Origin: Hymenopus coronatus | Taxonomy: Eukaryota; Arthropoda; Insecta; Mantodea; Hymenopodidae | DNA: 64,000 nt | Direction of reading: 5' to 3' | Assembly: GCA_030762935.1 (NCBI GenBank) | Contig: CM060890.1 | Coordinates: 153,422,129-153,486,128 of the forward strand | In this document: piece by piece, positions 40,101 through 47,930 of the stretch | How the letters are laid out: every line of letters begins with the position of its first letter | Numbering within the stretch: position 1 is the stretch's first letter | Notes under the pieces: model-generated | Told to the model about the DNA's origin: nothing | Seen by the model: the letters and a program-made list of their open reading frames with translations, nothing else | Databases searched by the model: none | Position numbers and translations under genes: made by a program

Positions 40101-42988
40101 CTGTGGGATCATTCACTCAGATGGAAGTGCTAGACATGCTCGGCTCAATGACATTAATGTCTTCTGTTTTAGAACCCTGTGGGATCAGTCACTCAGATGG
40201 AAGTGCTAGACATGCTCAGCTCAATGACATTAATGTCTTCTGTTTTAGAACCCTGTGGGATCAGTCACTCAGATGGAAGTGCTCAGCTCAATGACATTAA
40301 TGTCTTCTGTTTTAGAACCCTGTGGGATCATTCACTCAGATGGAAGTGCTAGACATGCTCGGCTCAATGACATTAATGTCTTCTGTTTTAGAACCCTGTG
40401 GGATCAGTCACTCAGATGGAAGTGCTAGACATGCTCAGCTCAATGACATTAATGTCTTCTGTTTTAGAACCCTGTGGGATCAGTCACTCAGATGGAAGTG
40501 CTAGATATGCTCAGCTCAATGACATTAATGTCTTCTGTTTTAGAACCCTGTGAGATCAGTCACTCAGATGGAAGTGCTCAGCTCAATGACATTAATGTCT
40601 TCTGTTTTAGAACCCTTTTTTTTGGTAGTGTTTAACGTGCGCTTTAACTACTTATGGCACCGCAGGCGGTGACACTGATGATACATGATTATGTAGCACC
40701 AGTGGAATGCAATGGCAGGGGAAATCAGAGAGCTCGGAGAAAACCCGCCCCAGCACCGCTTTGTCCACCACAAATCTCACATGTGGTCGCTAGGGATCGA
40801 ACCCCGACCGTCTAGGTGAGATGCAAGTGGTCTAACCACTTGGCCACAGCGCAGCCCTTTAGAACCCTGTGAAATCAGTCACTCAGATGGAAGTGCTCAG
40901 CTCAATGACATTAATGTCTTCCGTTTTAGAACCCTGTGAGATCAGTCACTCAGATGGAAGTGCTGAGCTGTAGTCCCTGGAGTAAAGAAGCTAAATAAGA
41001 AAAAGCTCGCTGATCATCGCTGCTCTACTTTACTATGGCATTTCCAGAGTCATTTTCCATCAACAACATGCTCTTTAACTTCCATTGCTAGCCTGTATAC
41101 ATTTCTTATATATTTGATTTTATAGAGCTATTGGTATCTGTAAATTGACTTGCGTAATGTTTGTTGCATTGCACAATACCTACCTATGTTTCTGTACTGT
41201 TGAATTTATATATTATTATTGGTTTTTTTCTACAGAAGTTTTGGAAGAAACTGATACAAGAAGTGCAGTTAATTTTCTGTAGCTTAGGAGCAAATTGCAT
41301 CGTTACAATGTTTCTATGATCAGAATTGAATTTCTAGTTTGTGAGTTTACCATGTTGTTCATTACCCACAGATGGTACTGTAAGACGAAATCTCAACCTT
41401 TGGACACAACATGAATGAATTTTGGCCAAATACCTTCTTCTTTCAAGGTCTGAGGTTCGTTTACCTGGAAATAAACATTAAACTGGGCCACCTGCTTTAT
41501 TTCCCAGCCAAAGGAAGCCATGCTAAGGATTTTTGAACCTGTAATCTTGGGTTTTAGAGACTAGTATGGTAATCACTACACTAGTAACAGTATTATCAAC
41601 TGCAATGTCTGCTATGAGTACTGCCTATGAAAGGGTCACTAAAATGAAAATGCTCAATTGTTAGTAATTCAGGCAGGTTTAGACCTCATGTATCCTTTGA
41701 CTACACCAAGGTTCATTGTGGTTCAGCTTCACACATCCCTCGGCTACACTTCATGGCTTAGGGCACCTCAGTCCTTCAGATAAAGTTTGCGACTTAGGGT
41801 GCTCAACTTTTCAGCTATGTGAGATGGTCAATGTTGGCAACATGCAGAGACACAAGGACAGATACTGCCTTGGGTGGAATATTTATTATGTTTACGAAGG
41901 AGTGACTAAAGTGAAGTTATGATTATAAACATGTTATTACTATGTATTCTCCGGATTTTGGTATTGATCTAGTGTGTAATGTGATGGAAATATCAATTTG
42001 AAGCTATCCTCTAGGTTCAAAAGTTTTTCCATCAGTCCTTATTGAATATTTCAAGCAAGATGTCATTTTTAACCAAGTCTCAAACTATTAGCAAATGCAA
42101 CAAAACAAGGCACTTACTCAGGACACTGCTGGGCCTCCAGTGCTCTTGGTTCTGTACTGTTGTATGGAATTAGCTCAAGTCCCCAAACCTTGAGTGCACT
42201 ACTGATGACTTGTACCGAGAAATATCCACTATCGTCATAATTTCCTGATGGTTGCTGAAATGAACCAATAACCAAATCACGAATTGGCTAAATGGGTCAC
42301 AACCTATTTACTGAAACTGAGAAAATATTGATTAAATATCACTAGTTATATTTAACACTTATTAGAAATGAACACGCAATATCGTGTTGCTGAGTTTATC
42401 ATAATCAACCACTTAGTTTTGCCCCAAGGCTTAATTTTACCTCTAAAAATCTCCTATACTCTTCACTATCCAATCCCGATTCTGCCATTCTAAGCCTTTC
42501 TTCGTCATCCATCTGTTGTGCTAAAGTAGCCAACTCTACTGGAGTAAAATATGATCCTTGCAACAAGGCATTTAAGCAATGCTGGGCACATAACGAGCCT
42601 TCTTGCTGAAACAAAAACATAATTTTAACCTATATTCCTTAAATGTGCTTCAATGACAGCTCTTAGTTCCATGCCATACAATCGTAAAAAAGCCTGATTA
42701 ATACATAAAATACTCTTGCTAATGTAAACGATTCTTTGCTTCTTCCAGCAACCTACTTATAAACATATTTGGGGAACAGTAAATAGTAGCTTGACAACAC
42801 CGAGCAGATGGTTGTCTGATACTCAAGAAAAATGTTCTGCAAATTTAAACAACCAGACATTTCTTCCTTTCATTTACTGGTAGGTATATCTCCCAAATAA
42901 TATTATACTAGCAATTCGCACGTAAAACATTTTGCTGAATCTGTGTAATTTATTCCGTACACACCTTTTCATGAAAAATAGCTTCCAT
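27937..42988 (-). CDS. ATXN3: Ataxin-3, Josephin-type deubiquitinase (complete, six coding exons)
   Basis: Ataxin-3 is a cysteine deubiquitinase that trims ubiquitin chains and works with the p97/VCP quality-control system in nucleus and cytoplasm. The gene joins six exons on the minus strand: 42988-42965, 42605-42441, 42254-42118, 33560-33406, 29958-29581 and 28100-27937. All have GT donors and AG acceptors, and the phases (0, 0, 2, 1, 1) agree across every junction, giving about 340 residues (human about 361). The Josephin domain covers residues 1 to about 180. The expected catalytic residues are Cys14 (GSLCAQHCLN), His121 (DHWF) and Asn136 (WFNLNS). Three ubiquitin-interacting motifs follow at about 217-231, 236-250 and 271-286, and the tail has a QEEIRQRRLAYL motif. 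There is no glutamine tract. Introns 3 and 4 are large (8.6 and 3.4 kb) and full of repeats. The gene is head to head with CSDE1. Intactness suggests it is functional; transcription is not shown. Confidence 0.94.
28101..29580. other. ATXN3 intron 5
   Basis: AT-rich intron between exons 5 and 6. It contains one tRNA-derived SINE (annotated separately); I see nothing else identifiable. Confidence 0.8.
28268..28495 (+). mobile_element. tRNA-derived SINE, family A (decayed copy)
   Basis: It shares its order of blocks with the copy at 60,872-61,110: a B-box-like segment 'ggtcatgagttccaatctcg', then 'ttagggtcacttatccggat', 'tttcccttatcctgagaag', 'catcgtccgatatgaccaac' and 'aacattaagct'. Pairwise divergence shows both are old copies. 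Confidence 0.75.
29581..29958 (-). CDS. ATXN3: ATXN3 coding exon 5 (end of Josephin domain, three UIMs)
   Basis: It starts GYSIFVV, the last Josephin strand, then a low-complexity linker and three UIMs with the usual acidic-patch, Ala and Ser pattern: DEELQRAVRLSL, DEALQKALQLSLE and DELELERALKMSLE. The acceptor is TTTTAAAG and the donor GTGAGT. The overlapping plus-strand frame in the same place is a shadow. Confidence 0.95.
30621..31143 (-). pseudogene. Penelope-like linker and GIY-YIG endonuclease fragment
   Basis: Two frames overlap in 30,853-30,908 and together give the C-terminal part of a Penelope-like protein: a basic linker with YHPTTFYKFQRIF, then KPGIYQFSCND (GIY), and in the next frame KIYIGQTKRNIKTRAKEHH (YIG with Arg/Glu/His), HFWKENHTI and KVWENIYLEKQ. 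One frameshift between GIY and YIG breaks the protein. Confidence 0.82.
31432..31809 (-). pseudogene. Penelope-like reverse transcriptase fragment
   Basis: A reading frame matching the RT core of Penelope-like elements, with MLVSFDVTALFPSLPTEV corresponding to the catalytic motif A region (SFDV..LF..VP). The frame is in register with further conserved sequence upstream to about 31,860 (PRISVLPKFYKLENS). Motif C of the RT is not intact in this frame, so the enzyme is dead. Confidence 0.8.
32310..32727 (+). pseudogene. Possible Penelope-like N-terminal fragment, inverted
   Basis: An open frame on the plus strand begins just past the inverted copy of the element's 3' end. It contains DICFLNLCRIKKVMPKFVRK, similar in style to the region before the RT in Penelope-like proteins. 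This fits the family's habit of joining a 3' end to the 5' start of the next copy, but the identification of this piece alone is tentative. Confidence 0.45.
33406..33560 (-). CDS. ATXN3: ATXN3 coding exon 4 (catalytic His and Asn)
   Basis: It encodes FICNYRDHWFTIRRLG, QWFNLNSLLTGPELLS and LAQLQQEG. His121 and Asn136 complete the catalytic triad. The acceptor is TGTGTTTCAG and the donor GTAAGC. The 155-bp length gives phase 2 in and phase 1 out. Confidence 0.95.
33628..34225 (+). repeat. ~0.85-kb repeat family, partial copy 1
   Basis: It lacks the left part of the unit and starts at 'tcttccaaggatgcatcaca'. It keeps 'cccaaactaccctttacatg', 'agaatagcctct', 'taagagatac', 'acaatttatgtcatatacat' and the right end 'gtcacatgaatggaa'. 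Orientation is taken from the arrangement in the fullest copy. Confidence 0.8.
34460..34620 (+). repeat. ~0.85-kb repeat family, short fragment
   Basis: It matches only the central part of the unit ('gccccaaactatcctttctg', 'ggcaaataaagtgtatat', 'attttctggaaatagtct'). Confidence 0.6.
34785..35655 (+). repeat. ~0.85-kb repeat family, full copy
   Basis: The unit is 870 bp long here, measured from 'ctctacacat' at 34,791 to 'ctctacacgt' at 35,661 in the next unit. It has a left dyad (CTCTACACAT...ATAGAGAAGG), a GT-rich stretch, a hairpin with arms ACCAAACTT and AAGTTT, a 'ccccaccccaaactaccctt' block and the end 'gtcatgtgaatggaacacat'. No coding capacity was recognised. Confidence 0.85.
35656..35956 (+). 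repeat. ~0.85-kb repeat family, copy cut off by the 76-bp satellite
   Basis: The next tandem unit begins directly after the previous one and runs to about 35,950, where it gives way to the 76-bp satellite. Only the left third is present. Confidence 0.8.
36661..39652. repeat. Tandem block duplication inside the 76-bp satellite (1,454 bp, then 1,530-bp offset)
   Basis: The block starting with the rare 'caatgacactgtcttctg' monomer at 36,661 begins again at about 38,115. From about 36,780 onward the two copies match at an offset of 1,530 bp because the second copy has one extra 76-bp monomer carrying 'gaatcctgtgag' near 38,300. Shared rare variants (for example 'gatcattcactc', 'gacatattcagctctatg') match in order. 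Confidence 0.88.
40616..40855 (-). mobile_element. tRNA-derived SINE, family B, inserted in the 76-bp satellite
   Basis: On the minus strand it starts GGGCTGCGCTGTGGCCAAG with A box TGGCCAAGTGG and B box GGTTCGATCCC, and ends in an A-run (T-run at 40,617-40,623 on plus). The flanks repeat TTTAGAACCC (about 40,607-40,616 and 40,858-40,867), a target-site duplication. It is the youngest-looking mobile element in the window. Confidence 0.9.
41440..41590 (-). mobile_element. Decayed tRNA-derived SINE
   Basis: On the minus strand the head reads AGTGTAGTGATTACCATACT (A-box-like) and ACAGGTTCAAAAATCC (B-box-like, 41,527-41,539 on plus). The body is not alignable to the other families in the window. 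Confidence 0.5.
42118..42254 (-). CDS. ATXN3: ATXN3 coding exon 3
   Basis: It encodes QPSGNYDDSGYFSVQVIS and ALKVWGLELIPYN, strongly conserved Josephin segments, then a variable stretch. The acceptor is TTCATTTCAG and the donor GTAAGT. It ends with two bases of a Glu codon completed by exon 4. Confidence 0.93.
42441..42605 (-). CDS. ATXN3: ATXN3 coding exon 2 (catalytic Cys)
   Basis: This exon of 55 codons follows the acceptor TTTGTTTCAG and ends at the donor GTAAAA. It begins QEGSLCAQHCLNALLQG and includes ubiquitin-site residues and the nucleophile Cys14. Both ends are in phase 0. Confidence 0.95.
42606..42964. other. ATXN3 intron 1
   Basis: A 359-bp AT-rich intron between exons 1 and 2. 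I see no mobile element or other feature. Confidence 0.85.
42965..42988 (-). CDS. ATXN3: ATXN3 coding exon 1
   Basis: It encodes only MEAIFHEK, matching the family's usual MESIFHEK start, and is followed by the donor GTGTGT. The exon ends on a complete codon. A track based on long frames would miss it. The ATG at 42,988-42,986 is chosen because of this match and because it places the catalytic Cys at residue 14, as in human ataxin-3. Confidence 0.92.
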
Positions 42989-43073
42989 GTCGCAAACCCA
43001 GCTCCTACCTCCCAATGGCCAATTGAAACGAAGCACAATTCTGGAGTTTTGCGTTCGAGTGTTGACACTCAAC
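42989..43073. promoter_or_regulatory. Putative bidirectional promoter of ATXN3 and CSDE1
   Basis: Only about 85 bp lies between the ATXN3 start codon and the ATG of the putative first CSDE1 exon. It has two CCAAT boxes in tandem (43,012-43,016 and 43,019-43,023) and no TATA box. At its right edge AACATGGCGGC (43,071-43,081) matches the YY1 consensus often found at start sites of housekeeping genes. Transcription start sites are not visible and are inferred. Confidence 0.6.
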
Positions 43074-43108
43074 ATGGCGGCATGTCGTCAGTGCAGTGCT
43101 GTGTCGTG
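43050..43108 (+). other. CSDE1: Putative 5' untranslated exon of CSDE1 with a short upstream frame
   Basis: The segment ends at a good donor (TCGTG|GTATGT, 43,109). Joined to the acceptor TTGTTTTCAG at 43,630, it makes a 16-codon upstream frame starting at 43,074 (MAACRQCSAVSCLCNC, then TAG). The left end of the exon is a guess. This would put a small inhibitory frame ahead of the main start. Confidence 0.45.
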
Positions 43109-43630
43109 GTATGTTATTAAATTTAAGATATTTTGTGAATAATTTCGTTGCTGTGTTTGAAATGCTCATTACGCACAATAATAAACGTTCAAAATTTATC
43201 TCAACCTTATAGTTTTACAATACTGGGTATGAATCGGTCTGCAAATTAAAACTTAATAAATTCAACCCGAATCACCGAGTTTTTTTACTCCTGTATATTT
43301 CAATTATAGATTAAAAACGATATTAATAAAATAAGGGATATTGAATGAAGAAAATGTGAATATAACATTAGGTTTTTAAGGCTTCTGGTCTTTTTTTGGG
43401 TAGGTGATCTATACTTCTCGAGTAATTTACTAATAGGTCAAACTTTGTAAATCTACTCAATGCTCGACTACGTAGTGTGCACTAACACAACTTTAAATTT
43501 TATTTACTGAAAACGTGCTATGATTATGAATATTTTTGGAGTAGGAAGAGTTTATGCATTGTATTGTATATACAAATTAATAAAACGGTAATATTTATAA
43601 AGCTTAATATTTTTCTTCTTTTGTTTTCAG
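43109..43630. other. Putative CSDE1 intron 1
   Basis: AT-rich DNA between the donor at 43,109 and acceptor at 43,630. No other feature seen. Confidence 0.45.
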
Positions 43631-44089
43631 CTTGTGTAATTGTTAGATTAGAAACTTGAAACAACGATCAAGGATTTAAAAAAAAAAAGAAAAAAGAAAA
43701 AAAGAAAATAAGCCGAACACAATCCGCACCCAGCACGCATTGAAGACATCTGAGGATTTTGTCAACTTTATTTCTCACGACCTGCATAAACATCAGTGAC
43801 TCCAGACATGATATAAGTGTTGCCATAGACATTAATGGAACTATTATGGCACTATGTTGATAGTTCATAATTGAACTTATACTCCAAGAGAACTGTGTTT
43901 TTTTTTACATTTTGTACATTTTTCTCATTGTAAAAGGCCTATGCTAGGCTGCAATTTATTATTGTATATTGTATCTTTAACATTCAGAGAGAGACATTTC
44001 GCTCCAAGAAACGTTCTGTGATACTCCATTCTTAAGCCGAAGTTTATAATTACGTAGATAATCAAACTTAAGATAATTTATCAAAGACT

Positions 44090-44542
44090 ATGTCCAATAA
44101 TCCTCAGTGGAAATCGTTCCAGCCGCCAAGCATGAACTCGGACACTGCAATACTCGACTTCAAAACTCTGACGATTCCAAATAATTCTTCTGCGCCATCA
44201 GTTTTCCATGCAACTCCGAATGGAACGAATTTCAATAGCAATCATTATCAAGGTGCACCCTCAGCCCCCAAAGACACTCCAAATAATTACACAAGCAAAG
44301 CATCTACAGTTACTCATTATTCCAGCAATTTTAACACATACTCCACTTCAAACAATGCAAGAGGAGGGGGAGGAGGAAGATTTCCAATAGGCACTTTCAC
44401 AGGAACTGAAGGTGGTAATAATATATACAATGGTGACACCACTACCCACCTAAATAATACAACTTCAAGTAACTCTGTGTACAACGATGCAGCTCTTGGT
44501 AACCAAGGAACACGTGAAACAGGCATCATTGAAAAGCTTTTG
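44090..44542 (+). CDS. CSDE1: CSDE1/UNR, N-terminal coding exon (partial gene)
   Basis: CSDE1 (UNR) is a cytoplasmic RNA-binding protein with several cold-shock domains that controls mRNA translation and stability. This exon encodes 151 residues. The start is ATG at 44,090, since the upstream sequence has stops. A Ser/Asn/Thr-rich, disordered leader with a five-glycine run ends in RETGIIEKLL, followed in phase 0 by the donor GTAAGT at 44,543. In human CSDE1 the N-terminus ends in the near-identical RETGVIEKLL just before the first cold-shock domain (TSYGFIQC). The leader here is about three times as long as the human one. The exon probably starts at 43,631 with about 460 bp of 5' UTR including an A-rich run. 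I could not find the next exon (expected SYGFIQC) anywhere downstream, so it is either beyond the window or missed. Identification rests on ten residues plus context. Confidence 0.75.
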
Positions 44543-47494
44543 GTAAGTAACTTTTTGATGTTTAATGCATGTATATTACTTCAACTTTACTTTAAGTTTT
44601 AATAACCAGTTTTATTGAAAGTGCAAATGCAATATTTTGGGAAAGTGCACTGAAATGTGAAGAGAGACACAATGAATGAATCTAACCTAGTATTATTAAG
44701 TCACAATTTAACTGAAAGTTTACTTTTGTTGGGCAATGATCTAATCTGTCTATCCAAAAAAAAATCATGTGGCATGCCTGTTTTTAAAGAGTAACAGAAT
44801 TATTTTATTTATATTTTTGTAGAATTCCACAGGAAGCAATGCTCAGATATCTGAAAACACAGACTAAAGAAATAATGGTTTTATATAACATAGAGTTTTT
44901 TTTTAACTGGTTATAAGTGTTTTACACTAAAATTGCAAACTTGTCTTACCAGTCTTCCTCATGAAGGAATCAAAATTTGTTGGTGCATTTCATGTAAAGT
45001 AAAATACATTGAGTTCTAGGAAAAGTTTAATTTAACTTCAGAATGGATTTATGAACATTTCCAACTTACGCTTAATTTTGAGCCATAATTCTATATGGAG
45101 TATGTTTCGGATCTTTAACGTTTCTATGACTTAGCACATTTTGGTGTCTTACTAGGTAAACCCACGGCTGTTGGAAGGTACGATCTCATTGGTTAATTGT
45201 TCTGCCAAATGAGACGATGTTGTGACACATGTGATATTTTGAAATTGGAAAAGAAACAGTAATGCTATGCTGAGTTTTCCTCAGAGCAAATTGTTGAGCT
45301 ATTTATTAAACATGGACACTTGCAGAGTATTTGTAAATATGAACCTAAGGAAAGCAGCTGATGTCTTGTATGAGTTGAAATATTAAGGTAAGCTAAACTT
45401 GAATGGCTCTTGTGTTTTTTGGAAAACGAATATGGGGCAAGCAGCAAGCTGCTGGGAATGACAGGTTCCTCTGATTTCAAGATTTCATCTAGGTTAGGTT
45501 TGGTGTGTGTAAATGAACTGGATCAAAATAGGAGGTAAAATGCAGTTTCCAAAAACTATTTCCAAGGATTTTTGAAAAAGCAATGCATATTAGGGGTTTT
45601 TGTGGGGGGGGGGGGGAGCCTGAAATCCTTTCTGTAGTTAAAGAAAACTTTTACACAGTTCTGTTTTTGAGAGTTCTTTAAGGGACTTTGTTGTGTATTA
45701 AATGTTCAGAATTTGATTTCTTGCTGATTCTTATGCATTGACATTTTAAGAGTAAGGCTCTGATGTTTCAACTCTGAAATATTACTGGAAGTGTTATATA
45801 AAAGCAATTCTTTAAACTTTTTTCTTTCTCTGACACTTTTAGAACTTCAGGTTTGCTCAGTGTGAAAGCAGTTCAATTCAAAGTTATTAGAATTAAACTG
45901 TTCCTAATCAGGTGTATGGGATGAATAATTAAATGAAAACTTAGGCTTTAAAATATATTAGTTGTACAAAATTGTATGCTTATTTTTAAATTAAAATCAG
46001 AAAAAATACCCCTAATGAATAATAGCAAATTAATTATAGTTAATAGATAGTAGAAACTTGAGAGAAAGTGTTAGTTACTTAGGTTGAATATTGTTGTCTG
46101 TGTGGTGGCAGCACCTGTCCCACAATTGTGCAACGACCAGGTTGAATAATCTGTACCATAAATCTATTACATTGCACCTGGCAATACCTCTCTTCTGCTA
46201 AGCATTTTTACCATTGGTCTAAGCGATTGGCGTTCTGCTCTCAAGGTGTCGCCCACATTGATGCTTTTTAAGCATTTAAAGGTGACGCTGCATGTCAGAT
46301 TTACTGGAATGTTAAAAAGAAAAACTCCTGGCACAATTACAGCACTGATATCTTGACAATTGTTAGCATCGTTAACAAACAAAATATTTATTAATTCTCT
46401 GCCAAGTTTGACCTCAGGAACTAGAGATTAGCATTGTACCTGTAGGCCACATCATTCCCTTACCAAAATCGAATTTCCTGCAAAACTAAGACTGTAACAT
46501 AGCACGATCAAACGTCCTAGAAAAGTGGGTTTGTCCTCAACTCTGGTAGTATTCCTGGAAAAGGGTTTGTCCCAATGCAATAATGGCAACCTTGACATAA
46601 TAAAAAGAGTTTTGAGTGTTAGAAGCAATGTTTCTAAGATATTACCATATATTATTTGTAATGCTTGGCAATGATATGCCTGAGTGTTTGTGTGTCTTAT
46701 GTTTGCTCCAAATGACTTGATACATGAACATTCATATGCAGAGTCAAACTGCTGATATCATGGCCACCGTTTGCTTACTCTAAACTCTGAGCTACCATGG
46801 CAGCATGCTAACACTATATTAAATTCCCCAATTTACTCACATTTTTTCCAATAAAGCATTTTATGATTATGTGACATGATCGTTGATAGCCGCATTATCA
46901 ACAGCTACAAAAGGGAGAGGTGCAAGTTAGCAGAGTCAGTTTCGATGGGAGTATGCAGCTGAGCATCAAGAGGGAAAAGGTGATACTGCACAATGGTTAT
47001 GCAAATATCAAATAAAAACTATTTATGACAAGTTTTGAGGCAATAAAGAGATTTTTGTTACAATATTTTATTTATAACATACAATGTCATAAGTACTTTC
47101 AGTCCTGGGCTGTACATTTAACCAACTATTGGAGCAGTTAATTATTTTTTCCACAAATTCCGTGGTTGAAATCCTGGCTTTGGCATTGAATTTTTCAGTT
47201 TTACTGCCTTTCCAAAATCTTTGTTTACTCTATGTTGTAAGCATAGATTGTGTGGAAAAAATCAATAAGCTAACAACCTTTTGGTTATTCTGCCAGATAT
47301 GTGATGCAGTTGCACGGCCAATACAATGGCAGGCAGGCACACCTGAGCATCTAGCCAATAGGTTAGTAACAATGGCTTGTTTTCATTGTTTCTTGTGTGT
47401 AAAACAGAACCCCGAGGAGTCAGGACTCAAACACTAAGAACATTTAATTCCTTTCCTTCCTTTGAAATGTCATGCATGATCCTATCACTAGGAT
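44543..47494. other. Probable CSDE1 intron, no gene recognised
   Basis: AT-rich sequence with a 13-G run near 45,606 and no recognised exon or mobile element. A short acceptor-like site at 44,820 is followed by a 15-codon frame ending in TAA, which could be an alternative terminal exon, but nothing supports it. Confidence 0.6.
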
Positions 47495-47700
47495 TTCCCT
47501 TTGGAACATATTGCCTTTGGGTGGGTTTCCATTTATCTTTAATTTAATCATTAGACCAAACACATATACATACTTCGGGACTTGGGGAGCATAGGGAAAA
47601 ATCTGGACTACAAAATAACCCCTACCAATGGCCGGGAATTAAACCCTGGATTACTCATACAGCAGGCAGGTGCTCTACCACCATGAACAAATGTACCACA
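47495..47700 (-). mobile_element. tRNA-derived SINE, family C
   Basis: On the minus strand it begins ATGGTGGTAGAGCACCTGCC (A box) and has GGGTTTAATTCCCGGCC (B box GGTTTAATTCC, 47,635-47,645 on plus). The spacing is that of a tRNA head. The body extends to about 47,495. Confidence 0.75.
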
Positions 47701-47710
47701 AGTAAAAATA

Positions 47711-47930
47711 ATCACTGCAAAGCAATTAGATATAACACAAATAAATAATAATAGACTTAAAGCAGGAAATCACTGCAAAGCAATTAAATATAACCCAAAT
47801 AAATAATATCTACTTAAAGCAGGATAAACAAACAAATAATCACTGCAAAGCAATTAAATATAACACAAATAAATATTAATAAACTTAAAGAAGGAAACAG
47901 GATAAAATGTAAATAATTTTAGCTAAGCAG
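47711..47930. repeat. Short tandem repeat, three units of 58-70 bp
   Basis: Units start 'atcactgcaaagcaatta' at 47,711, 47,769 and 47,839 and continue 'atataacacaaataaata'. The repeat abuts the SINE. Confidence 0.85.

Larger units (their letters stand above)
35957..40965. repeat. Intronic satellite of 76-bp (and 67-bp) monomers, about 65 copies
   Basis: The consensus runs GAACCCTGTGGGATCAGTC, ACTCAGATGGAAGTGCTAG, ACATGCTCAGCTCAATG, ACATTAATGTCTTCTGTTTTA. A 67-bp form lacks 'agacatgct'. Monomers are about 90-100% alike, so the array is young or homogenised. A SINE interrupts it at 40,616-40,855. Each monomer carries the perfect palindrome GACATTAATGTC. It sits within ATXN3 intron 3. The 60-residue open frames here recur exactly with the repeat and are not genes. 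Confidence 0.96.
33561..42117. other. ATXN3 intron 3 (8.6 kb), filled by repeats
   Basis: It holds, in order, copies of the ~0.85-kb repeat (33,628-35,950), the 76/67-bp satellite (35,957-40,965) with a nested SINE, and a decayed SINE near 41,440-41,590. The remaining 41,000-41,430 and 41,600-42,117 show nothing I can identify. Confidence 0.8.

Noticed and set aside
36011..40504. Sixty-residue frames containing MTLMSSVLEPCGISHSDGSA
   Set aside because: Exact by-products of the 76-bp repeat; 76 is not a multiple of three, so each frame runs out after about 180 bp.
35957..40965. CRISPR-like regular repeats with GTTTTAGA
   Set aside because: Units are contiguous with no unique spacers, and the setting is a eukaryotic intron; this is a satellite.
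44823..44867. Alternative terminal exon of CSDE1 after an acceptor-like site at 44,820
   Set aside because: A 15-codon frame ending in TAA would be expected often by chance, and no conserved sequence supports it.
47129..47437. 102-residue plus-strand frame
   Set aside because: No recognised domain, ordinary AT-rich intron composition; probably chance.
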